A stretch of DNA of 64,000 nucleotides from Nitrospirillum viridazoti CBAmc (lineage in GTDB: Bacteria; Pseudomonadota; Alphaproteobacteria; Azospirillales; Azospirillaceae). The translations under genes and the position numbers were made by a program. Positions 1 through 9,612 of this stretch are shown piece after piece; within the stretch, counting starts at the first letter, position 1, and the number at the start of each line of letters is the position of its first letter. Location of the stretch: positions 937,501 to 1,001,500 of the forward strand of contig NZ_CP022110.1 in the NCBI RefSeq assembly GCF_000730165.1, written 5' to 3'. Under the pieces are notes generated by a model. The model had not been told where the DNA came from, ran no database searches, and saw nothing but the letters and a program-made list of their open reading frames with translations.

Positions 1-185
1 GACAGGCGGGGCCCCACCGGCAGATGAAAGCGCCGCGCCAACTGGGCGATCTGGCCGCTGGTCTTGTGGCCCCCGAGGCCGGCGCTGTCGCTGACGGACA
101 TGTCCGCGGCATCGTCGGCGGGAAAGGCACGGGGCAAGCTCAAGGGGGCCGCTGGATAGTCGGCCTGAAGGGCGGGATACGACAT
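1..185 (-). CDS. Partial CDS, unknown product (N-terminal 61 residues)
   Basis: A minus-strand frame opens with ATG at 185 and runs off the left edge without a stop. A purine-rich GGAAGGA lies about 11 nt upstream of the ATG and would serve as ribosome binding site. The visible residues begin MSYPALQADYPAAPLS and later contain GGHKTSGQIAQLARRF. There is no signal peptide or membrane segment, and I do not recognise a family. It follows the two kinase genes in the same direction after a gap of about 120 nt, so it may belong to the same transcription unit. Only a short stretch is visible, so the call rests on the start context and the open frame. Confidence 0.4.
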   Translation of the reverse strand, partial: MSYPALQADYPAAPLSLPRAFPADDAADMSVSDSAGLGGHKTSGQIAQLARRFHLPVGPRL

Positions 186-308
186 GTCCGGGACTTCCTT
201 CCAGATGGCGCCGAGGTTTCTTTGCTGGGCACTCTGTTCGGCGGGTGAACACACCCGAAGGAAAACCCGGTCGCCGGATCAAACCGGACAGGGGGGCATA
301 TAAATTTT

Positions 309-3179
309 TTAATGCGCCTGGTTTTTCTCCTCGGCAGCGGCCACCGCATCGCGGGCCTGGCGGATGAGCGGGCTGTCCGGTGCGTCGGTGCGCTGGGCCT
401 CGGCCAGCGCCGTGGCCGCGTCGTGCACGGCGCCGGCCCGGTCGCCCGCGGCCAGGCGCACCGCGCTGCGCGTCAGCAGCAGGCGGGTGTGGATGCGGAC
501 ATCGTGTGCCGCGCGCAGGCCGTCATAGGCGGCCTTGGCGTGTTCGATGTCGGCCTCCGCCTCCGTGACCTTCCCTTGGCCCAGCATCAGTCGCGCCCGT
601 CCGGTCCAGGCCAGGGTCGGCGTGATGGATGTGAGGCGCAATCGCGCCTCATCACGAATGGCGCCGTCGAACACCTGCGCCGCGTCCGCCGTGTTTCCCT
701 GGGACAGCAGGTACCATCCCCACTGGCCGCGCAGGTCCTGCGTGTCCTGCCCATCGGGTTCCTTGGCCATGTTCTCCGTCAGCAGCTGGGACAGCAGCAC
801 GCGCGCATCGTCCCGGCCCAGCTGGGCGCTGGCCAGTGCCAGCGCCAATCTCAACCGCCGCATGTCGCGCGGATCGTCGGGCTGGCTTTCAAAGATGGGC
901 CGTAGCCGTTCCAGGATGGGTAGCGCGTCGGCCGCGCGGCCTTCCGCCGTCAGGCTGTTGGCGTACAGCAGCTGGACCTGGGCGGCGGTGGTGCGGATGT
1001 GGGGTGAACCCGGCGTGGGGTTGTCGCGGATCTGCGCCAGCAGGGTGTCGTACAGCGCCAATGCCTCAGCGCGCCGGCCCAGCTTGTGCAATAATTTCGC
1101 GCGTTGGGCCAAGGCAAACCAGTAAGAGGGACCGACGCCGTCAGCCGCCAAGGCCAGGGGTGCGGCGCGCTCATAATTCCGCACCGCCTCCGCGGTGCGT
1201 CCCAGGCGCTCGAAAACGACGGCCTGGTTGACCAGGATGGGGGCGAGTCCGACGCCGTCCGCCCCGTCGGTCGCCAACCGATGATCAAGGGCTTTCTGAT
1301 ACAGCGCTGCCGCCACGGCATAATCACCCGTCTGCACGCGCAGGATCGCCGCGTTCTGCAGGGCCCGGATATAGTCCGGGTCATCCGGGGCATGACGTTC
1401 ATAGAGCGCGATCGCCTGGTCCAGCGCCTGCCGCCGGGCCGACTGGCTGTCGGGCCCGCTTTTCAGCAGGGCCGCCTGCGCCATCCACCACTGGGCGCGA
1501 TACGCCGTCTCGTCACGGCCGGAGGCGCGCAGCACGGCGTCCAGGGTCGCCATCACCTGGCGCGCCTTGCCCATGTCGTAAGCGGTGATGGCGCCCCAGG
1601 CCTCGTCAAACAGGGAGTCGATAACGATCGGATGATCATCGCCGTAAAGCTTGCGAGCCAGGTCGGTTCGCTGGGTGGCGATCCGGGTGGCGCTTTCGGC
1701 GTCGTCCAGTGACTGATATAGCTGACGGGTGATGCCATACAGCTCCAGGGCCAGGCCGGGGTCTTGCGCGAATTCCTGCTCCACCCGGCGCGCCCCCAGA
1801 TCCACCAGCTTTTCCGCCGGCACGTCGCGTCGGCTCCGGTCGGTGGGGAAACCCGCGTCGGTGGCGCCGAACAGGCTGACGACGAAGGCCTTGATGGTCT
1901 CCGCCCGGGCCACGGCCTTTTGAGCGCGCGAATACTGCCAGGTGACCCCGCCCAAGCCGCCCAGCACGGCCAGGGTCAGCAGTCCGGCGGCCATCAGGGG
2001 CAGGCGATGGCGCTTCATGAAGCGGCCCAGGACGTAGCGCCGGGACCCCGACCGGGCGGAGACCGGCAGGCCGTCGCGCATGCGCTCCACATCGCGCGCC
2101 AGGGCGTCGACGGTCCCGTAGCGCTGGGCCGGCTCCTTGCGCAAGGCCTTGGCGACGATGGCGTCCAGGTCGCCCACCAGCTTCCTCACCGGCACCGGCG
2201 GCGGACCGTCGGTCCGCGCCGCGAATTGCGACAAGGGGGGCGGCACCTCCTGCAGGGCCGCGCGGACGGCCAGCGCCAGCGGCATGCCCTCCAGCGTCCA
2301 CGGCCGCGCGCCGGCCAGCAACTCATAAAGCAGCATGCCCAGGGCGTAGGCGTCGGTGGCCGTGCTGACCGGGCCGCCCAGAAGCTGCTCCGGTGCGGCA
2401 TAGCCGGGCGTGAGCGGCGCCAGCAGGGTCTCGGGGTCGCCTTCCTCGCCGCTGACGATGCGCTTGGCGATGCCGAAGTCCAGCAGCTTCACCTGTCCCT
2501 GGGGCGTCACCAGGACGTTGCCGGGCTTCAGGTCGCGATGGACGATCAGGTTGCGGTGGGCGCAGGCCACCGCGTCGCAGACGGCCAGGAACAGGGTGAG
2601 GCGGCCATCCAAGCCCACATTGTGGTCACGGCACCAGGCGGTGATGGGCTGCCCCTCCACCAGTTCCATCACCATGTAAGCCTGGCCGTCATACATCCCG
2701 CCATCCAGGATGCGGGTGATGGCCGGATGCTCCAGGGTGGCGAGGATCTGTCGCTCCGCCTGGAAGCGGTCGACATGGTCGATGGCCTCCCGCCGGATGA
2801 GCTTCAGGGCCACCTGTTGCTCGAAATGGCCATCGGCCCGTTCCGCCCGGTAGACCTCCCCCATGCCGCCCCGGCCGATGACGCCGATGACGCGGTAGGC
2901 GCCGACCCGCTGGCCCGGCGCCAGGCTGGCGAAGGGGGCGGCCGGGGCATTCCCGGGTGAGTCGAGGGGCCCCGGGTCCTGAAGCGCGGGCCGGTCCAGC
3001 CAGGTTTCCTCGCGGGCCATCTGATCCAGCAGCCGCCGCAACTTGGCCAGCAGCCCGGCGTCGCCCCCGGCCAGATGCAGCAGGGCCATCGGTTGCTCGG
3101 TGGCGGGGAGGTCCAGCAGATGGTCCAGCGCCGCCTCTATGCGCCCCCAGTCCTGGGTCGCGTTCGTCGACATGTCCAT
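309..3179 (-). CDS. Membrane Ser/Thr protein kinase with C-terminal TPR region (copy 2 of tandem pair)
   Basis: This is a 956-residue Hanks-type kinase. An N-terminal helical segment (about 10-65) precedes a complete kinase domain (about 95-370). Visible motifs are the glycine loop GRGGMGEVY (102-110), the ATP lysine in VALK (K126), the catalytic loop HRDLKPGN (D216), DFG (D234) and APE near 263. A single hydrophobic segment at about 393-415 would cross the inner membrane. The rest is a long run of helical TPR-like repeats, probably extracytoplasmic and able to bind a ligand or partner. All catalytic residues are present, so it should be active. It starts 16 nt after the stop of its paralogue at 3196-6012 and has a GAGGGGGAG ribosome binding site. 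The kinase halves of the two copies are far more alike than the TPR halves. Confidence 0.93.
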   Translation of the reverse strand: MDMSTNATQDWGRIEAALDHLLDLPATEQPMALLHLAGGDAGLLAKLRRLLDQMAREETWLDRPALQDPGPLDSPGNAPAAPFASLAPGQRVGAYRVIGVIGRGGMGEVYRAERADGHFEQQVALKLIRREAIDHVDRFQAERQILATLEHPAITRILDGGMYDGQAYMVMELVEGQPITAWCRDHNVGLDGRLTLFLAVCDAVACAHRNLIVHRDLKPGNVLVTPQGQVKLLDFGIAKRIVSGEEGDPETLLAPLTPGYAAPEQLLGGPVSTATDAYALGMLLYELLAGARPWTLEGMPLALAVRAALQEVPPPLSQFAARTDGPPPVPVRKLVGDLDAIVAKALRKEPAQRYGTVDALARDVERMRDGLPVSARSGSRRYVLGRFMKRHRLPLMAAGLLTLAVLGGLGGVTWQYSRAQKAVARAETIKAFVVSLFGATDAGFPTDRSRRDVPAEKLVDLGARRVEQEFAQDPGLALELYGITRQLYQSLDDAESATRIATQRTDLARKLYGDDHPIVIDSLFDEAWGAITAYDMGKARQVMATLDAVLRASGRDETAYRAQWWMAQAALLKSGPDSQSARRQALDQAIALYERHAPDDPDYIRALQNAAILRVQTGDYAVAAALYQKALDHRLATDGADGVGLAPILVNQAVVFERLGRTAEAVRNYERAAPLALAADGVGPSYWFALAQRAKLLHKLGRRAEALALYDTLLAQIRDNPTPGSPHIRTTAAQVQLLYANSLTAEGRAADALPILERLRPIFESQPDDPRDMRRLRLALALASAQLGRDDARVLLSQLLTENMAKEPDGQDTQDLRGQWGWYLLSQGNTADAAQVFDGAIRDEARLRLTSITPTLAWTGRARLMLGQGKVTEAEADIEHAKAAYDGLRAAHDVRIHTRLLLTRSAVRLAAGDRAGAVHDAATALAEAQRTDAPDSPLIRQARDAVAAAEEKNQAH

Positions 3180-3195
3180 AGGTATCCGCTCCCCC

Positions 3196-6012
3196 TCACG
3201 CCCCGGCCGCGGCCGCGGCGTCGCGCGCCTGGCGGATGACGGGGCTGCCCGGCGCGTCGGTGCGCTGGGCGTCGGCCAGCGCCAGGGCCGCGTCTTGCCC
3301 CGCCCCCGCCTTGTCGCCTGCGGCCAGGCGCACGGCGCTGCGGGTCAGCAGCAGGCGGGTATGGATGGGGATGTCGTGCGCCGCCTGCACTTGGCCGTAG
3401 GCGGTGAAGGCCTGCTCCGCCGCCTGCGCCGCTGCTGGTATGTCGCCCCGGCTCAGGGCCAGGCGGGCACGGCCGGCCCAGGCCAGGGCCATGGTGGGCG
3501 AGGTCGGCTGCACCCGCCCCTGCATTGCCAGGATGGTGTCGAAGGCGTGGGTGGCGTCCTCCTTGTCCCCATCATTCAGCAGGAACCAGCCCAGCCGCCC
3601 TTCCGCTTCCACCCAGTCGAAACTGCCAGGCTGGGCTTTGGCATAGTCGGCGGCGGCCTGAGTCAGCAGCGTCCGGGCCTCGCTGCTGCGCCCCGCCATG
3701 CCATAGGCCGTGCCCAGTTGGGCGCGCAGCAGGCGCAGCGTGCTTTCGTCCGTTAGGCGCTTCTCAAAAATGGTGCGCAGGCGTTCCAGGATGGGAATGG
3801 CCTCGCTGGGCCGCCCCTCATTGGTCAGGGCATCGGCATAGGCTTGCCATACCATTTCCGTTATCTGGTCGGCGCTGGCCTCTTGCGGCACTGTCCTGGC
3901 CAGTTCCTCGAACAGGACCATGCTCTCCGCCCGTCGCCCTTGCTTGTGCAACAGGGTGGCCAGGCGGGCTTGGGCGGTCCAATAAAGTCCGCCTTGGCCG
4001 ACGACCTCCAGCGCTACAGCGGCGGCCCGCTCATAGCTCTGCCGGGCCTCTTCCAGCCGGCCCGCCGGCTCCAGGGCGTTGGCACGATTAATCAGGATGT
4101 AGACCTGTGTCACGTCATCGCCGCTCTGGCTGAAGCGGGCCAGGGCCTTGTCATAGAGGGCTACGGCGCCGGCATACTCCCCCATCCGCTTGTGCAGGAT
4201 GGCGGCGTTTTGCAGGGCGGAGGGATAAAAAGGGTGGTCGGGGGCGTAGCGTTCATACAGCGCGACCGCCTGGTCGACATCCGCGCGGCGAATGGCGATG
4301 GTGCCAGGATCGCCATGCAGCGCTTCCGCCTTGCACAACAGCCAATAGGCGCGCACCGCCGTCTTGTCCTGGCCGGAGGTGCGCAGCAGCGCGTCCGTCT
4401 TGTCCAGCAAGCCGTTCGCCTGGGGCAGGTCGCCGGCCATGATGGCGTTCCAGGCCTGCCGCAGCATCATCTCGATGACCAGCGGATGGCTCTCGCCATA
4501 AACCGTTCGCGCCAGGGCGGCCCGCTTCTCCACCATCTGCGCCGTGCGCTCCGGATCGCTGAGCGCGGTGTAAAGGTCGCTGGTGATGCCATATAGCTCC
4601 AGCGCCAGTTCGGGGTCCTGCGCGAATTCCCGCTCGATGCGGCCGACGCCCAGATCCAGCAGCTTTTCCGCCGTGACGTCGCGGCGCTGTCTGTCCTTGG
4701 GGAAGCCAGGGTCACGGCCGGCATAGAGGCTGACGACGAAGGCCTTGATGGTCTCCGCCCGGGTAGCCTGCCGCTGGGCGCGCAAATATTGCCAAGTGAC
4801 GCCGCCCAGGCCCCCCAGGATGGCCAGGGTGAGCAGGCCGGCCGCCGCGATGGGCAAGCGGTGGCGCTTGGCGAAGCGGCCCATGACATACAGCCGGGAA
4901 CCGGCGCGCGCGGAGACCGGCCACCCCTGGCGCATGCGCTGGACATCGCGGATCAGGTCATCGACGGTCTGGTACCGCTGGCTGGGCTCCTTGCGCAGGG
5001 CCTTGGCGACGATGGCGTCCAGGTCGCCCGTCAACTCCTTCACGGGGACCGGCGGGGCGCCATCGGATCGCGCGGCGAACTGGGACAGGGGTGGCGGCAC
5101 CTCCTGCAGGGCGGCGCGGACGGCCAGCGCCAGGGGCATGCCTTCCAGCGTCCAGGGCCGCGCGCCCGCCAGCAATTCGTAAAGCAGCATGCCCAGCGCA
5201 TAGGCGTCGGTGGCCGTGCTCACCGGGCCGCCCAGAAGCTGCTCCGGCGCTGCATAGCCGGGCGTGAGGGGCGCCAGCAGGGTCTCGGGGGCGCCCCCGT
5301 CGCCGGTGACGATGCGCTTGGCGATGCCGAAATCCAGCAGTTTCACCTGCCCCTCGGGCGTCACCAGGACGTTGCCGGGCTTCAGATCCCGGTGGACGAT
5401 CAGGTTGCGGTGGGCATAGGCCACCGCGTCGCAGACAGCCAGGAACAGCGTCAGGCGGCCGTCCAGCCCCATCCCGCGATCGCGGCACCAGGCCGTGATG
5501 GACTGCCCCTCCGCCAGTTCCATGACCATGTAAGGCTGGCTGTCATGCAGTCCGCCGTCCAGGATGCGGGTGATGGCCGGGTGGTCCAGGCGCGCGAGGA
5601 TCTGCCGTTCCGCCTGGAAACGGTCGATGTGCTCAACCGCCTCGCGTCGGATAAGCTTCAGGGCTACCTGCTGCTCGAAATGGCCGTCGGCGCGTTCCGC
5701 GCGATAGACCTCGCCCATGCCACCCCGGCCGATGGGCGCGATCACCCGATAGGCGCCGATACGCTGACCCGGCGACAGCCCGTGGAAGGGGGGCGGCGCG
5801 ATGCCGTCGACCGGGCCAAGGCCGGCCGGCCGGTCCAGCCACGTTTCATTCCGCTCCACCTGCGCCAGCAGGGTGCGCAATTCAGCCAGGACGATGGCGT
5901 CGTCCCCGGCCAGGCGCAACAGGGCGGCCGAGCGGCTGCTCGTGGGCAAATCCAGCAACTGGTCCAGCGCCGCCTCGATGTGGGGCCAATTGGTCTTGGC
6001 GGTCATCGACAT
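3196..6012 (-). CDS. Membrane Ser/Thr protein kinase with C-terminal TPR region (copy 1 of tandem pair)
   Basis: This 938-residue paralogue of the downstream kinase has the same architecture: an N-terminal helical region (5-62), a kinase domain (about 85-365), one membrane span (about 386-409) and a TPR-like sensor region to the end. The glycine loop is GRGGMGEVY, the ATP lysine is K119, the catalytic loop is HRDLKPGN (D209) and DFG begins at D227. A stretch of about 40 residues around LLYELLAGARPW is nearly identical in the two copies, while the TPR parts have diverged. This suggests duplication followed by sensor change. It is the first gene of the pair, and the promoter should lie in the AT-richer 6013-6163 interval. 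No sigma factor or phosphatase gene is next to it. Confidence 0.93.
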   Translation of the reverse strand: MSMTAKTNWPHIEAALDQLLDLPTSSRSAALLRLAGDDAIVLAELRTLLAQVERNETWLDRPAGLGPVDGIAPPPFHGLSPGQRIGAYRVIAPIGRGGMGEVYRAERADGHFEQQVALKLIRREAVEHIDRFQAERQILARLDHPAITRILDGGLHDSQPYMVMELAEGQSITAWCRDRGMGLDGRLTLFLAVCDAVAYAHRNLIVHRDLKPGNVLVTPEGQVKLLDFGIAKRIVTGDGGAPETLLAPLTPGYAAPEQLLGGPVSTATDAYALGMLLYELLAGARPWTLEGMPLALAVRAALQEVPPPLSQFAARSDGAPPVPVKELTGDLDAIVAKALRKEPSQRYQTVDDLIRDVQRMRQGWPVSARAGSRLYVMGRFAKRHRLPIAAAGLLTLAILGGLGGVTWQYLRAQRQATRAETIKAFVVSLYAGRDPGFPKDRQRRDVTAEKLLDLGVGRIEREFAQDPELALELYGITSDLYTALSDPERTAQMVEKRAALARTVYGESHPLVIEMMLRQAWNAIMAGDLPQANGLLDKTDALLRTSGQDKTAVRAYWLLCKAEALHGDPGTIAIRRADVDQAVALYERYAPDHPFYPSALQNAAILHKRMGEYAGAVALYDKALARFSQSGDDVTQVYILINRANALEPAGRLEEARQSYERAAAVALEVVGQGGLYWTAQARLATLLHKQGRRAESMVLFEELARTVPQEASADQITEMVWQAYADALTNEGRPSEAIPILERLRTIFEKRLTDESTLRLLRAQLGTAYGMAGRSSEARTLLTQAAADYAKAQPGSFDWVEAEGRLGWFLLNDGDKEDATHAFDTILAMQGRVQPTSPTMALAWAGRARLALSRGDIPAAAQAAEQAFTAYGQVQAAHDIPIHTRLLLTRSAVRLAAGDKAGAGQDAALALADAQRTDAPGSPVIRQARDAAAAAGA

Positions 6013-6163
6013 GGATATCCCTTCCCGGTGAACAGCGGCAATTGTCCACCATATCCCGGTGGGAATATTGAAATCCTATATTGTTCCGGGAATGAGCGTT
6101 GCGCCCGGCGAAGCGATTTTTCCCGTCGTTCCGCTAGCGTTCATGTCATGACCAAGTGGCGGC

Positions 6164-8209
6164 TCAGCTGGGAAAGAGATAGCCGCAGCCGGTATCGGCC
6201 GGGTCGTGGGCCATGATGCGATCGTAGAGCGCGCCCTGGTCGGCCAGTAGGCTGTCCGCCTCCTCCGCCAGCACCCAGCCGGCGGCCACCTCGCGGGCGA
6301 TGGCGGCCTTCGCCTTGTCCAGGAAATCCTGGCGGGTGGGATAGCGGGCGGCCAGCGACGGCCGGGGATCATGGGCCGCCGCCCGTTCCGCCTCCGTGCG
6401 GGCGAAGGGTACGAAGGACCCGTCGAAGCGGCCTTGGTAGGCGTCGAAGCCGGTCTCCGGCACCCGCAGGTTCCAGCCGGTGTGGGTGCCCAGCGGCACT
6501 TCCAGCTCCACCTGCCGGATGCCGCCCCGGTCGTTGCCGTCGGCGTCAGGCGCCGGCACGCGGGTGGGGTAGGGCTGGCCCCGCGCCGGGGGCACGGTGT
6601 CGGCGATGCCCTGCGCATAGCGCGGACCGAAATCCAGGCGCGGCGGCATCAGGGGGCTGAGCGGCGGGGTGAGGCCGGGCACCTTGGCGAAGGCGGCCTT
6701 GTAGGCGTCGGCGCTGATCAGGGTGCCGTCCGCCAGCTTGGGCACGGCGCTGTCCGGCGGCGCCGCTTTGCCCTGCACCCAGTTATCCAGCGCCACCACC
6801 AGCGCGCGCTCCACCGGATAATGGTTGGTGGTGTTGACGCAGGCGGTGTAGGGCCAGCGCTCATGGCTGCGGCCGACATAGTGCTGCGATCCCGCCAGCA
6901 TGTAGATGCGGGCGGAGGGGTCGATGGCGGCGTCCGCCCTGCCGTCCGGCGTGATGTGCAGCAGGGAGGCGGAACGGTTCCAGTACTCCGCCGAGGTGTT
7001 GGCGAAGATCATCTTGGGCAGCGGACCGGCCGCCCGCGCGCCGTCCAGCAGGGAGCCGGTCTGTTTCGTCACCGGGTCGGTGGAGGGCGTGGTGGTGAAG
7101 GGGAAGGCGTCGGAGAAATAGATCTGCTCCACCAGCGGGCTGAAGTGGCGGGTGGCCATGCCGAAGCGCTGGTTGAAGGCGCCCTTGCCGGCGCCGGGTA
7201 CCTGGGCATAGGCGCCGTCGAAGGCCGGGCGGCCCTCCTCATCCCGGTTCCAGCCATTGTAAAGCATGGTGTCGATGACGCGCCCGGACTGTGAAATGCC
7301 GAAGATCAGGGCGCGGTCCAGCGGCTGCTGCCCGGCGAAGGGCTGGGTCTTGAAGAAGGACAGCAGGTCGCGGATGCCGGCCAAGCCCACGCCTACCACG
7401 TAAGGATCGCGGGAGGGGACGACCACCTCATAGATTTTGCCGGTCTGGAAGCCGCCCTCCATGCGCACCTCCACCGGCAGGCCGCCGTCGGGGTTTTCCA
7501 CGAAGGTCCAGGCGCCGCGTGCGATGGGATGGCGCGGCGCGTCCGGGGCGTCCCGCTCGGTCAGCACGGCGTCGGGGGCGCCTTCGGTCGCGAAGGGGTA
7601 GGGGACGCCCTTCATGCCGACGTAAGCTGCGGTCTCGGCCGGCTTATCGACGATGAACTCATAGGCCGCCTTGCCCAGGATGGGCTTGCCGTCCTTTTCC
7701 CGGGCCACGGGCGGTTTCAGGATAAAGGGCTTGTCACCGGGGCCGCCTGGCTGCACGTCCCAGGTCCAGGCGGACCACAGCAGGGTATAGCCGCGCTTGA
7801 AGAAAAAGCCGTTGCCGGTATCGGCCAGGGTGGTGGGGTCGTTGTGCGCCGGAACGTGACCATTAACCTGGCCCAGGGCCGCGATGCCGCCCCGGTTGTT
7901 GACGTCATAGAACAGGGCGCCGTTACGGCCGGCCGCGTTGGTGGGACGCAGCATCAGGAAGTCGGTGGCGAAGACGACATGGCCGTGGCCGTCCTTGGGC
8001 GCCAGGCCCAGATCGGTGATGCGCGCGTTGGCGGGTAGGGCGGGGTCCAGCGCGATCCAGGCCGTACCCCGGATCTTCTCGTAGGGACCCACGGTGCCGA
8101 AGGCGACGCCGTCGGCCAGCACCGTGCGCTCCGTGATCTCCACCCGCTCCACCGCCGCCAGGGCGGGCGTGGCCGTCAGCAGCCCCATCAGGACGATCAA
8201 ATGCCGCAT
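6164..8209 (-). CDS. Secreted alpha/beta hydrolase (Abhydrolase_10-like family)
   Basis: The product is 681 residues with a Sec signal peptide, MRHLIVLMGLLTATPALA, cut near residue 19. The nucleophile elbow is GISQSG with Ser306, typical of alpha/beta hydrolases. The length and the pattern around YDVNNRGG and the SGR after the elbow match the family often annotated as alpha/beta hydrolase domain-containing protein. Its substrates are mostly unknown and are presumed to be esters or amides outside the cytoplasm. I chose the ATG at 8209 because it begins the signal peptide; the open frame continues upstream but that part has no gene-like features. It lies just downstream of the AGE-family gene in the same direction, suggesting a shared unit acting on an acylated glycan or glycoside. 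That link is inference. Confidence 0.85.
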   Translation of the reverse strand: MRHLIVLMGLLTATPALAAVERVEITERTVLADGVAFGTVGPYEKIRGTAWIALDPALPANARITDLGLAPKDGHGHVVFATDFLMLRPTNAAGRNGALFYDVNNRGGIAALGQVNGHVPAHNDPTTLADTGNGFFFKRGYTLLWSAWTWDVQPGGPGDKPFILKPPVAREKDGKPILGKAAYEFIVDKPAETAAYVGMKGVPYPFATEGAPDAVLTERDAPDAPRHPIARGAWTFVENPDGGLPVEVRMEGGFQTGKIYEVVVPSRDPYVVGVGLAGIRDLLSFFKTQPFAGQQPLDRALIFGISQSGRVIDTMLYNGWNRDEEGRPAFDGAYAQVPGAGKGAFNQRFGMATRHFSPLVEQIYFSDAFPFTTTPSTDPVTKQTGSLLDGARAAGPLPKMIFANTSAEYWNRSASLLHITPDGRADAAIDPSARIYMLAGSQHYVGRSHERWPYTACVNTTNHYPVERALVVALDNWVQGKAAPPDSAVPKLADGTLISADAYKAAFAKVPGLTPPLSPLMPPRLDFGPRYAQGIADTVPPARGQPYPTRVPAPDADGNDRGGIRQVELEVPLGTHTGWNLRVPETGFDAYQGRFDGSFVPFARTEAERAAAHDPRPSLAARYPTRQDFLDKAKAAIAREVAAGWVLAEEADSLLADQGALYDRIMAHDPADTGCGYLFPS

Positions 8210-8265
8210 TGTCACTGCCCCTGTTATTGTTTGTGGGGCGAGGCTAATGCGGCGCCGGGCCGGGA

Positions 8266-9450
8266 TCAACCGGGATGGCCCGCCGTGCCCAGGGCCTGGT
8301 CCAGTTCCTGGATGGCGCAGACGATGTGGTAGAAGCTGCTGGCGGGTGCGGCCTCTTCGACGAAGGTGCCGTCCGGGTTCAGGCGGTCGCGCCACAGGCC
8401 CTTCACCGGCGTGTCGAAGTATTTCATCAGGCCGCGCCCGCCGTTGGCGGCCATGGTCCAGTAGGTGTCGCTGCGGTCGGCGTCGTCGCGGGTGGCCAGG
8501 GCGGCCAGCACGGCGCACTTGATGCGTTCCGTCTGCGGCCACAGGCGGGCGACGGGGTCGTGGGGGGTCAGGTCGTCCAGCAGGGCGTTCATGGCCACCC
8601 CGCGCGCCGGGTCCACGCCCGGCCCCTCGCCCACAGCGATCATGCGCCAGGCGGCGTCGGCGGCCGCCTTGTTGCCGGTCAGCGCCGCCCAGCGCAGCAT
8701 CAGCCACGACCATTCGAACTGGTGTCCCGGCTCGACGATGCGGCCGGACGTGCCGGCCTGGGGCCGCCAGTCGCCGTCGAAGAACTCCTTCAGCCCGCCC
8801 ATGTCGTCGTCGATGAAGCGGGTGAGCGCCAGGCCCACGATCTCTTCCGCCAGGTCGCGCCAGCCGCCGTCGCCGCCCTGCTCCATCCAGGCCAGCGATG
8901 CCTCCAGCATGTGCATGTGCGGGTTGGACAGCAGGGGCAGGGTGCGGGGATGGCTCTCCTCGAAGCCGCCCTGGGCGTGGTGCAGGGTGTCCAGCAGGCG
9001 CTGGCGCAGGGCCACGGCCATCTCCTCCGCCCTGCGGTTCTCCGGCGTGGCGCTCTGCGCGGCGGCGAGCGCGAACAGGGCGAAGGCCTGGTCGTACAGC
9101 ACCACGGTATCGTCCAGGGCGGTGCCGTCCGGCGCCACCTTGGTGCGGAACAGGCCGTCGGGTCGGCGGTAATGGTTCAGGAAGAAGGTCAGGCCATGCT
9201 CCGCCGCCTCGCGCACCGGGCCGTTCCATCCGGACTTGGCGGCGACGGAATAGGAATAGACCTGGCGGGCCTGCACCCGGGCGCGGCGGGCATCGTTGGT
9301 CGGCTTGCCGTCCAGGCCCAGCTTCTCATGGAAGCCGCCATTCACCCGGTCCGCCCCCACCTCCCACCACAGGGGGTAGGCTTGCTCCACCAGCCAGGCC
9401 TTAAGCTGGCCGCGCACCGCGGCGGCATCGAGGAGAGCGGCTGATGGCAT
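8266..9450 (-). CDS. AGE-family sugar epimerase/isomerase
   Basis: The 394-residue protein fits the alpha/alpha-barrel N-acylglucosamine 2-epimerase superfamily. Seen motifs are RVQARQVYSYS (about 58-68), the active-site strand EPGHQFEWSW with the conserved His, and a second His in SFYHIVCA near the C-terminus. These are the residues used for aldose-ketose isomerisation (mannose isomerase, sulfoquinovose isomerase) or 2-epimerisation of sugars. The exact sugar cannot be told from sequence alone. There is no signal peptide, so it acts in the cytoplasm. It is transcribed after the ROK regulator gene in the same direction, across an AT-rich 162-nt gap likely to hold its promoter. The regulator plus isomerase arrangement supports a sugar-catabolic role. 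Confidence 0.87.
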   Translation of the reverse strand: MPSAALLDAAAVRGQLKAWLVEQAYPLWWEVGADRVNGGFHEKLGLDGKPTNDARRARVQARQVYSYSVAAKSGWNGPVREAAEHGLTFFLNHYRRPDGLFRTKVAPDGTALDDTVVLYDQAFALFALAAAQSATPENRRAEEMAVALRQRLLDTLHHAQGGFEESHPRTLPLLSNPHMHMLEASLAWMEQGGDGGWRDLAEEIVGLALTRFIDDDMGGLKEFFDGDWRPQAGTSGRIVEPGHQFEWSWLMLRWAALTGNKAAADAAWRMIAVGEGPGVDPARGVAMNALLDDLTPHDPVARLWPQTERIKCAVLAALATRDDADRSDTYWTMAANGGRGLMKYFDTPVKGLWRDRLNPDGTFVEEAAPASSFYHIVCAIQELDQALGTAGHPG

Positions 9451-9529
9451 GCGAACACCCTTTGGTATGCGGCCTTTTATTTCTTCTGCCGTTGTCTCGC
9501 ACGCGGCAATCGATATGGCCGGCCAGTGA

Positions 9530-9595
9530 GAGGGACCATAAAGTCGGCAATTAGAAATTAAAATTGAAATATTAATCTTTTGAAGGTTCAGACTG
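9530..9595 (-). promoter_or_regulatory. AT-rich upstream region of the AGE-family gene
   Basis: Between the ROK gene stop and the AGE gene start lies an unusually AT-rich tract around 9545-9585 that stands out from its GC-rich surroundings. It is the obvious place for the promoter and for binding of the neighbouring ROK regulator. No clear hexamer pair or perfect palindrome could be fixed by eye. Confidence 0.3.
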
Positions 9596-9612
9596 CCCCC
9601 CGCAAGCGCCCA

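Noticed and set aside
24-248. Small plus-strand ORF at the left edge
   Set aside because: It is opposite a minus-strand frame with a better start and ribosome binding site, and its sequence is typical of a shadow.
6164-9229. One 1021-residue fusion of a sugar isomerase-like frame and the alpha/beta hydrolase
   Set aside because: The upstream part is an out-of-frame reading of the AGE gene; the true hydrolase begins at its signal peptide at 8209.
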